Shown: positions 7,729 through 16,463 of the stretch, piece after piece | Numbering within the stretch: the first letter of the stretch is position 1 | Layout: each line of letters opens with the position of its first letter | NCBI GenBank assembly: GCA_944389175.1 | Contig: CALXLK010000009.1 | Location: 1 to 64,000, forward strand | Direction: 5' to 3' | Length of the DNA stretch: 64,000 bases | Source: an uncultured Opitutales bacterium | GTDB lineage: Bacteria > Verrucomicrobiota > Verrucomicrobiia > Opitutales > Intestinicryptomonadaceae | Notes under the pieces: generated by a model | Seen by the model: only the letters and a program-made list of their open reading frames with translations | Databases searched by the model: none | What the model was told of the DNA's origin: nothing | Made by a program: the position numbers and the translations under genes

Positions 7729-8928
7729 TTAGGCCTGGCCTATGTCGGAGAGCAGATCCTTGAACCACTTTTGGGTGGTGTCGAAAGGCTTGCCGCCCTT
7801 GATGCGCTCGAATTCGCACGCCCTCAATACGTTGTTTGCGTTTTCGTCGTGGCCGATTACGCCGCCCTCGCGCTTGAATGCGCATTCAACGGCGAGATCC
7901 GTGCAGCTTTTAATCAGGCGCAGATCGTCGGCGTTGGCCGCGGCCGCGCGGGCAAAATAGCCGCTCTTTTGAACGAGAACCTTTTCGGCGCCAATCATGT
8001 CGGCAAACTGCTTGCCAAACCACTTGCCGGGATTTACGGCGTCGAGCTTAACGTGCCCGAAAGCGTCCCTGGGAACTTCCTCGCCCTTGGCCTCCATCTC
8101 GGCGACAATCGTCTTAACGCCGGCGCCCTCTGATATGAAGATGTTCACGCAGTCTATGTCGTCCATAATCTTCTTCAAGCGCTTGGCTTCCTTTGCTATG
8201 TCAAGCTCCATCTCGGGAATGTAGATTGCGTGCACGTCGCGGCGCGCCTTCGTAAGGCCGAGCCCGTCGGCCCACTGGCAGCCGCTAAGCATTTTGCGGT
8301 ACGCCAGCGCCGTAGCGGCCGTGAGCCAGCCGCAGTTCCTGCCCATGACCTCGTGAACTATCAACATTCTCGGGTTGGCGCCGCTCTCGCCGACTACGTT
8401 GCGGAAGAATTTCGCGCCCTCCTCGGCCGCCGTCCACGCGCCGAGGCTCTGCTTAATGGGATAGACGTCGTTGTCTATGGTCTTGGGCAATCCGATAACG
8501 GTGAGCTCGTAATTGTTTTCCTTTAAAAATTTTGCCAGATCCGCCGCGGCAGTATTGGTGTCGTCGCCGCCGATTGTGTGGAGGACGTCAACGCCGTCTT
8601 TTACCAGCTGGTCTGCGGCGACCTTCTGGGGATCCTGACCCTCTTTTACCAAGCCGCGCTTTACGCAGTCTTTAACGTTGGTAAGTTTCACGCGCGAATT
8701 TCCTATGGGAGAACCGCCGTAAAGATGCAACAAATGGGCTTGTTTGCGCATTTCGTCTGTAACTTTTATGCTATCGCCCAAAAGCAGACCCTTGTATCCG
8801 CCCACATAGCAGATAATTTCTATGCTGGGGTCTATTTCTGTATAGCGTTCAATGAGCCCGCCGATTGCGCTGGAAAGGCACGGAGCCAAACCGCCGGCAG
8901 TAAGAATAGCAACTTTCTTTGGTTTCAT
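7729..8928 (-). CDS. pfp: Pyrophosphate-type 6-phosphofructokinase
   Basis: A 399-residue phosphofructokinase that converts fructose 6-phosphate to the 1,6-bisphosphate in the cytoplasm. Two motifs point to PPi rather than ATP as donor: GGDDT at 120-124 (ATP enzymes have Gly at the second Asp) and PKTIDND at 148-154 (Lys in place of the smaller residue of ATP enzymes). The start is set at the ATG at 8928, which begins MKPKKVAIL, the standard family N-terminus; a weak AGTAGGA site precedes it. Upstream in-frame Mets would add an unrelated 18 residues. Because the reaction is reversible, it can serve both glycolysis and gluconeogenesis. The gene is monocistronic with its own terminator. Confidence 0.9.
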   Translation of the reverse strand: MKPKKVAILTAGGLAPCLSSAIGGLIERYTEIDPSIEIICYVGGYKGLLLGDSIKVTDEMRKQAHLLHLYGGSPIGNSRVKLTNVKDCVKRGLVKEGQDPQKVAADQLVKDGVDVLHTIGGDDTNTAAADLAKFLKENNYELTVIGLPKTIDNDVYPIKQSLGAWTAAEEGAKFFRNVVGESGANPRMLIVHEVMGRNCGWLTAATALAYRKMLSGCQWADGLGLTKARRDVHAIYIPEMELDIAKEAKRLKKIMDDIDCVNIFISEGAGVKTIVAEMEAKGEEVPRDAFGHVKLDAVNPGKWFGKQFADMIGAEKVLVQKSGYFARAAAANADDLRLIKSCTDLAVECAFKREGGVIGHDENANNVLRACEFERIKGGKPFDTTQKWFKDLLSDIGQA

Positions 8929-9484
8929 ATTTGTCCTACTACTGTTGTTGTTTATGAAAATTATGCGCATACTACGGCGCAAAAACCCTTAGGCAAGCAA
9001 AAAGACGCCCGCAAGCGCAAATGTTGCGCCTGCGCCCACTAAATGCCGAGCCTGCAAGACGCATTGTATAAGACGGGCAGCCAGAAATGACAAGACCGCC
9101 AATTAGCCTCATACAGATAAAATAATAAGGCCGATAAAAAGCGCGAAAAACCGACAAAAAACACGCGGGCACTCATGCAAATGCGTTAAAAACCGCGGCC
9201 AGGGACGCAAAAAAATGGGGCTAAAAATACGGGAAAACGCGCCCTGACAAACGAAGAAGTAAAAAAATAAAGAATGCCCCGAAACTGCGGCGGCAGCACT
9301 AGAGATTCCTCCCCTCAGAAAAAAAAGAATATGCCTCTTAAAAAGTAAAAAGGCTCCAAACGGCAAAAAAACGAGATAAAAAAATTCCCCTCCCCGAAAA
9401 AAGGCCGTTAAAAAGAAGTAATTCTAGCACACATACGCTCATCTAAAAAGCAGCGCGCACACTAAGCAAATAACCGCAAAAAAC
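8929..9484. other. Gene-free stretch with an ATACGGGAA motif
   Basis: This lies upstream of the PFK gene and downstream of the VOC gene, both on the minus strand. Short reading frames here are low in complexity and unconvincing. It contains AAAAATACGGGAAAA at 9223-9237, a motif that recurs in other gaps of this window. The PFK promoter must lie at its left end. Confidence 0.45.
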
Positions 9485-9520
9485 AAAAAAGCCCCGGAGA
9501 AGAAAATCAATTTCGGGGCT
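9485..9520 (-). terminator. Terminator of the VOC gene
   Basis: A 7-bp stem, AGCCCCG (9490-9496) with CGGGGCT (9514-9520), is followed on the minus strand by six Ts. It sits about 35 nt past the stop codon. Confidence 0.8.
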
Positions 9521-9553
9521 TGGCAAGGCCGCTGAGGCCGCATCGTCTGGCGG

Positions 9554-9880
9554 CTATTTTATGTTTTGCATAAGTTCAATAGGAATGCCGTCTTCCTCTA
9601 TGAATGCGGCCTTCACGCCCGGAAGGGGCACAAACGGAGGAACAAGAACTTTTGCATTTGACAATTCGGCGTCGATATCGTCGACCATGTAGGCAATATG
9701 CGTTGATTTCTTTATCAGATCCGGCATCGGGCAATCCGGGTCAAAGTACAGGAACTCGAGATTGTTTTTAGTATCCGCCGGATCTGTTATGTAAAGCTTG
9801 GAATCCGGCAGATAGGTTGCTTTGGACGGTTTTTCTGAAACCGGTATGCCTATGTGTGCGAGCGTTCTCATGCAAGCCAT
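9554..9880 (-). CDS. VOC-family (glyoxalase-like) protein
   Basis: A 108-residue single-domain protein of the vicinal-oxygen-chelate superfamily. It shows the beta-alpha-beta-beta-beta pattern with an N-terminal LAHIGIPV strand, a central THIAYMVDDID strand-turn-helix (His and Asp placed as in VOC metal sites), and a C-terminal EEDGIPIELMQ strand whose Glu is a typical metal ligand. The superfamily covers glyoxalases, dioxygenases, epimerases and resistance proteins, so the reaction cannot be named. A methylmalonyl-CoA epimerase role is tempting because the mutase genes are in this window. However, the gene is 44 kb away and the length is short for that enzyme. The start could also be the Met at residue 4. 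It is divergent from devB. Confidence 0.75.
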   Translation of the reverse strand: MACMRTLAHIGIPVSEKPSKATYLPDSKLYITDPADTKNNLEFLYFDPDCPMPDLIKKSTHIAYMVDDIDAELSNAKVLVPPFVPLPGVKAAFIEEDGIPIELMQNIK

Positions 9881-9973
9881 ATTTCACCAAGGCGCGCCGT
9901 TTACAAGAAAAAATTGCCTCCGCAAATATTTCTTTGTTGTAAAAAGCGCGCAATGTATGATTATTTGCCGTGT

Positions 9974-10891
9974 ATGAGAATTTTCAGACCGATTGTGATA
10001 GCGATATTGGCCGCGTCGTCAGTTTGCGCGCAAGAGCGCGGCGATTGGGTTGCCTGCGTGGGAAGAATAGTCCCGAACGAGCGCGTGCAAAAGCTCGCCC
10101 CGGTATGCCCGGGCGGCGCACAGGCCGTAGTCAAGGAATTGAAAGTAAAAATAGGCGACGTGGTTAAAGAAGGCGACGTCGTCGCCGTAATGGCCGGCGA
10201 AGACGCGGCAAAGGCCGCCCTTGCAAAGGCGCGCGCGGCGCTCGAAGTGGCAAAGACCGCCAAAGACATAAAGATTTTGCAGCAGAAGAATCTGATAGCC
10301 GATCTCGAGGGTGAATCGCAACAAATCGGCAACGTAATATCGGAAAAAGATCCGCCGCGCAGGGAGAGGGAGGAATTGGAATACAACCAGACCACCCTCG
10401 CCCGCCGCATAGCGCAATCGAGGGCGATGCTGCCATTGGTTGAAAGCAACCAGGCGGCCATCGTCTCGCAGGCACGGGCGGCGGCCGACGAGGCTCAGGC
10501 AGTCTACGAGAGCTACTTTGTAAAATCCCCGGTGTCGGGGCGGGTTTTGGACACGCACGTCAAGGAGGGCGAGGCCGCGCCGATGGAGGGAATTTGCGAA
10601 ATTGCCGATACGGGCAAAGTCTTTGTGGAGGCCGAGGTGTACGTATCCGACGTGGCGAAGGTCAAGGTGGGGCAGAAGGCGCAGATAACGTGCGACGCCC
10701 TCGACGGCAAGACTTTCGACGGCCGCGTCGTGGCCATATCGCGCACGGTAAAAAACAACAAAGTTTTCAGTTCGGACCCGTCTGATTATTCGAATTTGCG
10801 CGTTGTTCGCGTAAAGATAGAGCTGCAAGAGCCGTCGGCGTTTGCGAACCTCATAGGCTCACAAGTAAACGTGAGAATCCTTGCCGATTAA
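9974..10891 (+). CDS. HlyD/DevB-like periplasmic adaptor
   Basis: A membrane-fusion (adaptor) subunit of an ABC exporter, about 305 residues. The start at 9974 gives a clean signal peptide (RIFRPIVIAILAASSVCA, then QERG); an alternative ATG at 9953 would add seven residues. It has a first lipoyl half (VVKELKVKIGDVVKEGDVV), a long Ala/Lys/Glu-rich alpha-hairpin at about 75-170, a second lipoyl half (VKSPVSGRVLDTHVKEGE), and a beta-barrel domain. It lies 3 bp before a DevC-type permease. DevBCA systems export glycolipids or other hydrophobic cargo through the envelope. The ATPase DevA is not adjacent. Confidence 0.83.
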   Translation: MRIFRPIVIAILAASSVCAQERGDWVACVGRIVPNERVQKLAPVCPGGAQAVVKELKVKIGDVVKEGDVVAVMAGEDAAKAALAKARAALEVAKTAKDIKILQQKNLIADLEGESQQIGNVISEKDPPRREREELEYNQTTLARRIAQSRAMLPLVESNQAAIVSQARAAADEAQAVYESYFVKSPVSGRVLDTHVKEGEAAPMEGICEIADTGKVFVEAEVYVSDVAKVKVGQKAQITCDALDGKTFDGRVVAISRTVKNNKVFSSDPSDYSNLRVVRVKIELQEPSAFANLIGSQVNVRILAD

Positions 10892-10894
10892 GCC

Positions 10895-12085
10895 GTGGCG
10901 CGCGCGAAGAAAAGTCTGTTTGAAAGGCTGGTGCCGCTTGGAATTCCCCTGGCGTGGCTGCAGCTTACCGGGGAGCGCAAGCGCTTCTTTGTGGCCATTG
11001 CAGGCATCACATTCGCAGTGGCAATGATGCTTTTCCAGATGGGGCTTCAAAAGGCGCTTTTCAAGCAGGTTGTAGGGCCGCTGCTGCTGCTTGACGGCGA
11101 CGTTGTCATGGTGGGGTACCACTACGAATATTTCGGCGTCGGGCGCGGATTTCCGATAGTGAGGCTCCACCAGAGCAAGGCTCTGCCCGAGGTCGCGGGC
11201 ACGGCGCCGATAAAGCTCGGGTGCGCGTCGTTTAAGAACGTCGAAAACGGGCGCGAGCGCGACATATTTCTCATAGCATTCGACCCCACAAAACCAACCT
11301 TCAGCGATCCCGAAATAAACAGGGCCGCGCAGGAGCTTAAAATGCGCGGGTGCGTCGCCTTCGACAGGCTTTCGCGCCAACAGTACGGCAATGTCTGCCG
11401 GGCTTTTGAAAAGGCGGGGAACCTAAAGACGGAAATAGCGGGGCACTCAGTCGACATAAAGGACCTCGTTTCGATAGGCGCGACGTTCGCCGCCGACGGC
11501 AACGTTCTCATGAGCATAGACACCCTCCTCGACATTTGGCCGAATGCAAAAGATTCGATAATAGACGTGGGCGTAATAAGGCTCAAGAAAGGTTCTGATC
11601 CCCAGAAAGCCGTAGATGCGCTAAAAAAGATGCTGCCCGACGACGTCAACATCATGACCAAAGCCCAATACATAGAAAACGAAAAGCAATACTGGGCCGT
11701 GCGCACCCCGATAGGTTTTGTAATAGGCGCGTCTATGGCCGTGGCCATTTTTGTCGGCGCGGTGATTGTCTACCAGATACTCTACACCGACGTTTCCGAC
11801 CACATACCCGAATACGCCACGCTCAAGGCGATAGGCTTTAGCGACGGGTTTTTCATATGGACTATCGTGCAGGAGTCCATCATACTGTCGGTGTCGGGGT
11901 TCGTGCCGGGAACGATTCTGGCGGCCGTTTTATACAAGCTTACGCGCGACATAGGCAACATGCCCACGTACATGTCGGCCTCGAGCCTGGCGATAGTTTT
12001 CGGGCTCACGGTGGGCATGTGCGTTATAGCGGGGCTCCTTGCAACCCGCAAGCTAAGGAAGGCAAATCCCGCGGATATTTTCTAA
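10895..12085 (+). CDS. DevC-like ABC exporter permease
   Basis: A 396-residue FtsX/MacB-fold permease that starts with GTG only 3 bp after the devB-like stop. The opening [18 protein letters not shown] is close to the conserved N-terminus of cyanobacterial DevC (PLAWLQLxxxKxR). There is one transmembrane helix at about 28-50, then a large periplasmic domain, then three helices in the last 140 residues ([54 protein letters not shown]). It should work with the upstream adaptor and an ATPase encoded elsewhere. argH follows only 7 bp later, so the three genes are probably cotranscribed, although argH is functionally unrelated. Confidence 0.83.
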   Translation: MARAKKSLFERLVPLGIPLAWLQLTGERKRFFVAIAGITFAVAMMLFQMGLQKALFKQVVGPLLLLDGDVVMVGYHYEYFGVGRGFPIVRLHQSKALPEVAGTAPIKLGCASFKNVENGRERDIFLIAFDPTKPTFSDPEINRAAQELKMRGCVAFDRLSRQQYGNVCRAFEKAGNLKTEIAGHSVDIKDLVSIGATFAADGNVLMSIDTLLDIWPNAKDSIIDVGVIRLKKGSDPQKAVDALKKMLPDDVNIMTKAQYIENEKQYWAVRTPIGFVIGASMAVAIFVGAVIVYQILYTDVSDHIPEYATLKAIGFSDGFFIWTIVQESIILSVSGFVPGTILAAVLYKLTRDIGNMPTYMSASSLAIVFGLTVGMCVIAGLLATRKLRKANPADIF

Positions 12086-12092
12086 TGCAAAG

Positions 12093-13514
12093 ATGAAAGA
12101 TAAAAAAAACACAGGCAAACAAACCCAGGCCACGTGGGGCGGGCGCTTCTCGCAGGCGCCGAGCCGTCTGATGCTCGAATTTGGGGAGTCGGTCTCCTTT
12201 GACAGCGCTCTGGCCGAATTCGACATACAAGGATCGATTGCGCACGCGCACATGCTTGCCGACGTCGGCATAATCGAAAAATCGGAATACTCGCAAATAA
12301 AGGCGGGGCTGGAAAAGATACTAAAGCTAATCCGCGCCGGAGAGTTCGAATGGAAGACCGAGCTTGAAGACGTGCACATGAACATAGAGCAGGCTCTCAC
12401 TAGCATGGTTCCCTGCGCCGCAAAGCTGCACACCGCGCGCAGCCGCAACGACCAGGTCGCCACTGACATGCGCCTGTTCTTCAAGTTCGCCGCCGACGAT
12501 ATGCAAAAGCGCCTCAAAAAGCTCATAGCCTCGTTGCTCGATCTTGCAAAAAAGAACATTTTCGTCTGCATACCCGGATATACGCACATGCAGCGCGCCC
12601 AGCCGGTGAGCGCCGCGCACCACATTTTGGCCTGGTGCGAAATGTTATACCGCGATATAGAGCGCTTCAAGTTCGTCTATGAGGGCGCGAACGTATCGCC
12701 TCTGGGCAGCGGCGCGATAGCGGGGACGACACTGCCCATAGACAGGGCCCTTTCCGCGAAGTACATGGGGTTCGTCGACGAAGACGGGGATCCGATTCTG
12801 ACGGGAAATTCCATGGACGCCGTCGCCGACAGAGACGTATTCTTTGAATTTGCCTTTGCCTGCGCTACAATGGGCGTGCATTTTAGCCGCATTGCCGAAG
12901 ACGTCATAATATGGAACACCTCGGAATTTGCCTTTGTGAAGCTTCCCGACGCGTTTACGACGGGTTCGTCGCTAATGCCGCAAAAAAAGAACCCCGACTC
13001 GTTTGAATTGATGCGCGGAAAGTCGGCGCGCATGATAGGCAGCCTTACGGCGCTTATGACGCTTGTCAAAGGCCTGCCGCTTACCTACAACCGCGATCTT
13101 CAGGAGGACAAGCCCCCGGTATTCGACTCGTTTAGACAGGCGCGCATGTGCATAGACGTTCTCACCGCCTGCGCGAAAGAGATAAAATTTAATGAAAAAA
13201 AATGCGCCGAGGCCGTCGGCGACCCGCTCCTGCTTGCCACCGACCTGGCCGACTATTTTGTAAGGCGCGGCGTGCCCTTTAGAAAGGCGCACCACATGGT
13301 AGGCGAGATAGTTGCGCTATCGGAAAAGACGGCAACGCCCATAAACAAACTTTCCGACGAGCAAGTATTTGCCATATGCCCCGAGGCCTCTTCCGACTGG
13401 CGCGATGTGTTCGACCTCAAGCGCGCCTTTGCCATGAGGAAAGGCGTAGGCATGCCAAATCCAGAATTAATTGCCGAACAAATAAAAAATTTTTCCCAAT
13501 TAATTAAGCAATAA
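12093..13514 (+). CDS. argH: Argininosuccinate lyase
   Basis: A 473-residue enzyme of the fumarase/aspartase superfamily that cleaves argininosuccinate to arginine and fumarate, the last step of arginine synthesis. The N-terminal [10 protein letters not shown], the substrate-binding SRNDQVATD and the signature [12 protein letters not shown] (about 289-301, with the catalytic Ser) are all intact. Length is normal. The gene follows devC by 7 bp and ends in a strong terminator. No other arginine genes except the distant carA and carB are in the window. Confidence 0.97.
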   Translation: MKDKKNTGKQTQATWGGRFSQAPSRLMLEFGESVSFDSALAEFDIQGSIAHAHMLADVGIIEKSEYSQIKAGLEKILKLIRAGEFEWKTELEDVHMNIEQALTSMVPCAAKLHTARSRNDQVATDMRLFFKFAADDMQKRLKKLIASLLDLAKKNIFVCIPGYTHMQRAQPVSAAHHILAWCEMLYRDIERFKFVYEGANVSPLGSGAIAGTTLPIDRALSAKYMGFVDEDGDPILTGNSMDAVADRDVFFEFAFACATMGVHFSRIAEDVIIWNTSEFAFVKLPDAFTTGSSLMPQKKNPDSFELMRGKSARMIGSLTALMTLVKGLPLTYNRDLQEDKPPVFDSFRQARMCIDVLTACAKEIKFNEKKCAEAVGDPLLLATDLADYFVRRGVPFRKAHHMVGEIVALSEKTATPINKLSDEQVFAICPEASSDWRDVFDLKRAFAMRKGVGMPNPELIAEQIKNFSQLIKQ

Positions 13515-13520
13515 AACATC

Positions 13521-13558
13521 AAAAAAGAAGCGCCCATATCGGGCGCTTCTTTTTTTTT
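13521..13558 (+). terminator. Terminator of argH
   Basis: A 10-bp stem, AGAAGCGCCC (13526-13535) with 13541-13550, has a 5-nt loop and is followed by T9. It sits 10-15 nt after the argH stop. Confidence 0.93.
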
Positions 13559-13559
13559 G

Positions 13560-13740
13560 CCCCGAACATCGGAGGGAAAAGAAGAGCAGGCAGAAACGTG
13601 GAGTGGTGAGGTGGAAGGAGAAAAAAAAGAGTAGTCAGAGAGAGTGCTTTGGTGGATGGGTGGGAGAAAAAAAAGGGGAAAAAAGGAAGTTAGAGGACAA
13701 AAAAGAAAGCCGAGAACGCCGCGCCAAAGCTGAAATATCT
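13560..13740 (+). repeat. Purine-rich intergenic block A
   Basis: About 180 bases of almost pure G and A on the plus strand, with very few C, between the convergent ends of argH and the DUF5696-like gene. It contains GTGGAGTGG (13598-13606), a word repeated exactly in blocks C (42311) and F (53431). The short reading frame across it is Lys/Glu/Arg low-complexity and not credible as a gene. Confidence 0.5.
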
Positions 13741-13760
13741 AATAGTTTGACGTTTCGTAA

Positions 13761-13791
13761 AAAAAACGCCGCCGAAAAGAATTCGGCGGCG
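13761..13791 (-). terminator. Terminator of the DUF5696-like gene
   Basis: A 10-bp stem, CGCCGCCGAA (13767-13776) with TTCGGCGGCG (13782-13791), is followed on the minus strand by eight Ts, about 30 nt after the stop codon. Confidence 0.92.
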
Positions 13792-13823
13792 AGCCTGCCA
13801 TCAAATTAACATGCCATAAATTT

Positions 13824-15665
13824 TTAGAACGGTTTCGGCTGGTATATTGAGCCGTCCGGATTGATGAGTATATAGCTTATGGGCTTAATCTGGGTGCCTT
13901 TGTAGTTGTAGGGGGCTTTATTATAGTTGCTTACTATTTTGCTGCCTTCGCCAAATTCCGTGACAAATACGTTGTCGGCTATCTCATCGTGGCGCGTCAT
14001 CATCTCCTTCTGCAGATGGCGCACGGGAACAAACTCGTCCCAGGCTCTTTTTATGCGGGGAACGTCGGCAAACTTGTAGGTGTAGAATATCGGCCGGCCG
14101 CCGAATTCGACAATCTTTAGGGAAACTTTCGGATCGACAATGCCGTCGCCCTCCATCCAACGCGGGTCTCCGCTTTTTTCTATCTTGTAAAGACATTTGC
14201 CCCTCGTGTGGTTCTGTGTGGCCCTGTCGGAATTGTAGAGGATAATTCCGTGATAGACGAGCTCCCAAAGGGGATATACGCCGGAGACGAGCTTGTTGTG
14301 CTTGTTCTCCCAGAGCATTTTCAAATCGCGCTCGATATAGTTGATGTAGTCGATATTGCCGGCGACATGGTCGTAGCCGGACTCGCTCGAGGCGCCGCCG
14401 AAGAGCTGCTTGCTCATCGCCAAAATCTTGTTTTGGTATTCGGCCATTTGCTCGGGCGTCGCCGGATGATTCGGATCGGCGCAACGGTTTGGATAAGTAG
14501 CCGAATAGACGTCTATGTAGTGGGGACCTTTCGCCCCCAAGGCGGCCATTTTTTTGAGCTCCTGGGGAACCCAGTTGTGCCAAGAGCAGTTCTGGCAGAC
14601 ATTAAAGCAGTTGCCGCCCGCCCACAGGCCGCCGCTCTCGTCGAGCGACCCGTCGGCTCTCTTGCCCACCCAGTCGGGATTCCACATCGGCGAAACGGTG
14701 TAGCCGTCGGTATTGGTTGCATGCAGGGTAAATTGGAAGCCGAGATCCTGAACCTTCTTGCAGAGTCTCTTAAGCCCTTCCTCTCCCCCGATTGTCTCCT
14801 CTACGGGAAAATGCTGCGGAGTGCGGCCGTCGTAGCCGCCGTAATTCCACCCCGCCGACACTATCGTAACCTTGTCGACGCCGGAATCCTTTATGGCCTT
14901 GGCAAATTCTTCAGAAACGCCAAAGGGCATGTGCACAATAACGGGAAGCTCGTTTTCCTTCGTAAAGTTGATGCGCTTTTCCGAAATCGGTTTTGCGCCG
15001 TGGGTTTGGATTCTTACAACTATGGACTCGCAAAGATAGTCAAGCTGCGGAAAATCCTTTATTCTGTCCTTAATTGTGCGAACGGCGCCGCTTTCGAGCT
15101 GGTACTTTTGGTATCCTTTTGCCATTCCGTTGTAGTCGGCGTCCTTGCCGGAGAGCATGTTGAATTCAACGACGATATCGTCGTAAATGGGCATGTACTT
15201 ACGCACAGTATCAAACGTGACGCGCGGATATATCTCGTACTTGCCGTTCTTTGCCTCCACAATGATTGTGAAATCGAAACGGTAGGTCTTCATGTGGCCC
15301 CAGAACATCTTGTCGCCCTTCTTCATGCCAAAAATCGGCATTAGGTGGCGCCAGCGGCTATAAAAGCCGTTGTCCTTGTCGAACTTTCCGTAGGTGCCTC
15401 GGGGCATAATCCAGTACCCCTCGTCGCCCTTATTTGCTTTGGCAAACTCGGGAACGATATCTATGCACGACATATCGTCGGTTATCTGAGACTTGGGAAT
15501 GACAAGCCTAAACTTATCTGGCGCCACTTTCTCAAGCTCCACCGTTTTTGTCTTAACGGTTTTATTCCTCCCCTGCACATAATGAGTGCGCACTTGGGCC
15601 GTCTCGGCAAACAGCGCCGCCGCCGCGAAACAGGCCGCCAACATAGATAATAGTATTTTCTTCAT
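13824..15665 (-). CDS. Exported DUF5696-like putative glycoside hydrolase
   Basis: A 613-residue secreted protein. Residues 1-20 are a signal peptide (KKILLSMLAACFAAAALFA). The first 240 residues look beta-rich. The rest looks like a TIM-barrel enzyme: VTIVSAGWNYGGYDG, then LGFQFTLHATNTDGY and GPHYIDVYSATYPNRC, each a strand followed by acidic or aromatic residues as in retaining hydrolases. I associate this pattern with DUF5696, distantly related to the GH101-type endo-alpha-N-acetylgalactosaminidases, but the assignment is from memory of the family and is moderate. The Cys pairs around 330-370 suggest disulfides or metal binding. The gene is monocistronic with a strong terminator. Function is best stated as probable glycan hydrolysis in the periplasm or outside. 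Confidence 0.68.
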   Translation of the reverse strand: MKKILLSMLAACFAAAALFAETAQVRTHYVQGRNKTVKTKTVELEKVAPDKFRLVIPKSQITDDMSCIDIVPEFAKANKGDEGYWIMPRGTYGKFDKDNGFYSRWRHLMPIFGMKKGDKMFWGHMKTYRFDFTIIVEAKNGKYEIYPRVTFDTVRKYMPIYDDIVVEFNMLSGKDADYNGMAKGYQKYQLESGAVRTIKDRIKDFPQLDYLCESIVVRIQTHGAKPISEKRINFTKENELPVIVHMPFGVSEEFAKAIKDSGVDKVTIVSAGWNYGGYDGRTPQHFPVEETIGGEEGLKRLCKKVQDLGFQFTLHATNTDGYTVSPMWNPDWVGKRADGSLDESGGLWAGGNCFNVCQNCSWHNWVPQELKKMAALGAKGPHYIDVYSATYPNRCADPNHPATPEQMAEYQNKILAMSKQLFGGASSESGYDHVAGNIDYINYIERDLKMLWENKHNKLVSGVYPLWELVYHGIILYNSDRATQNHTRGKCLYKIEKSGDPRWMEGDGIVDPKVSLKIVEFGGRPIFYTYKFADVPRIKRAWDEFVPVRHLQKEMMTRHDEIADNVFVTEFGEGSKIVSNYNKAPYNYKGTQIKPISYILINPDGSIYQPKPF

Positions 15666-16025
15666 AAACGTTCCTTTTAAAAGAGCAGTTAAAGCTAATA
15701 TATTTTCCTCAAACGTTCAAGAACAATAAAACAATAAAAAAAGCGGTATTTGCCAGGCTTTCCACGGATAAAAAAATTTTCTTCCATTTACGGGCGCCAT
15801 TCAAAGATTCCGCGCAACTAAAAGAAACCATAAAGGGTAATTAGGAAAGCCCGCGTATCTAACTTTAACAACTCAAAGAACATATCGCTGCATCGACAAA
15901 GGCAACGCCCGATAAAAACACGGCTTTTTTCCTATTTTTCCAACCGCCTTTAAAACCAATAAACTATTCAAAAAAAAATACGTTGGCGAAGATATCCCCG
16001 GCAAAAAATTCCTGTTGAGAGGCAA
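15666..16025. other. AT-rich gene-free stretch upstream of the DUF5696-like gene
   Basis: I see no ORF with coding character. It must hold the promoter of the minus-strand DUF5696-like gene. No clear -35/-10 pair or operator stands out. The stretch from here to 16463 is the longest AT-rich gap of the window. Confidence 0.45.
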
Positions 16026-16188
16026 AAAAATCGGTATTGGTTTCCCAATACCGATGCCCTTATCAATAATAACCTATATATGATTAACTAACTAAACTAA
16101 ATTCTTTAAAGCCCCGATTTCTCTATCGGAAGCTTTGCCCCTCCGCTTAATATGGTTGCATTAACGCATAAAATTAAACTGCTGTCAA
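16026..16188 (-). ncRNA. Candidate small RNA with its own promoter and terminator
   Basis: On the minus strand, TTGACA (16188-16183) is followed after 17 nt by GTTAAT (16165-16160), a plausible -35/-10 pair. The predicted start is near 16152. The transcript would end at a very strong terminator: an 11-bp stem (16030-16040 with 16045-16055), a 4-nt loop and T7. In between is a second hairpin of about 11 bp with one bulge (AAAG-TTCCGAT paired with ATCGG-GG-CTTT, around 16110-16135). That gives an RNA of about 125 nt. There is no ORF inside. The SUF operon upstream has its own terminator, so this hairpin needs another transcript to explain it. I recognise no known RNA family. Confidence 0.4.
16030..16055 (-). 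terminator. Strong orphan terminator
   Basis: A perfect 11-bp stem (16030-16040 with 16045-16055), loop TTTC, followed on the minus strand by seven Ts. No protein gene ends here; the nearest upstream gene, sufD, ends 410 bp away and has its own terminator. Confidence 0.88.
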
Positions 16189-16409
16189 CAATAAAATCAA
16201 AGAAATACAACTTTTTTCTAAAAATCCCCAAAACGCGCTGTTTTAGCGGATTTCATTGAATAAAAGCTATACAAATAAATAGTATGGTACGGGCATACAA
16301 AAACATTTTTCCTTCAAAACGCGTTTTTCTTTGGAATAATTGTGAAAACAAGAATAAATGCCCCAAGAGCCCAAGACCCTGGTTTTTTTTAAGCGCCGAA
16401 ATTATTTGC

Positions 16410-16437
16410 CAAAAAATCCCGAAGAAAAATCGGGATT
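16410..16437 (-). terminator. Terminator of the SUF operon
   Basis: An 8-bp stem, AATCCCGA (16415-16422) with TCGGGATT (16430-16437), is followed on the minus strand by a T6 tract. It lies 27 nt past the sufD stop. Confidence 0.85.
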
Positions 16438-16463
16438 CTTAGAAAGAAAAACTTGCCAACATT

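Noticed and set aside
13603-13809. A 68-codon Lys/Glu/Arg-rich ORF
   Set aside because: It lies inside a purine-rich low-complexity block and overlaps the terminator of the next gene.
14208-15344. A 378-codon plus-strand ORF
   Set aside because: It is antisense to the DUF5696-like gene and has no family match or signal that I can see.
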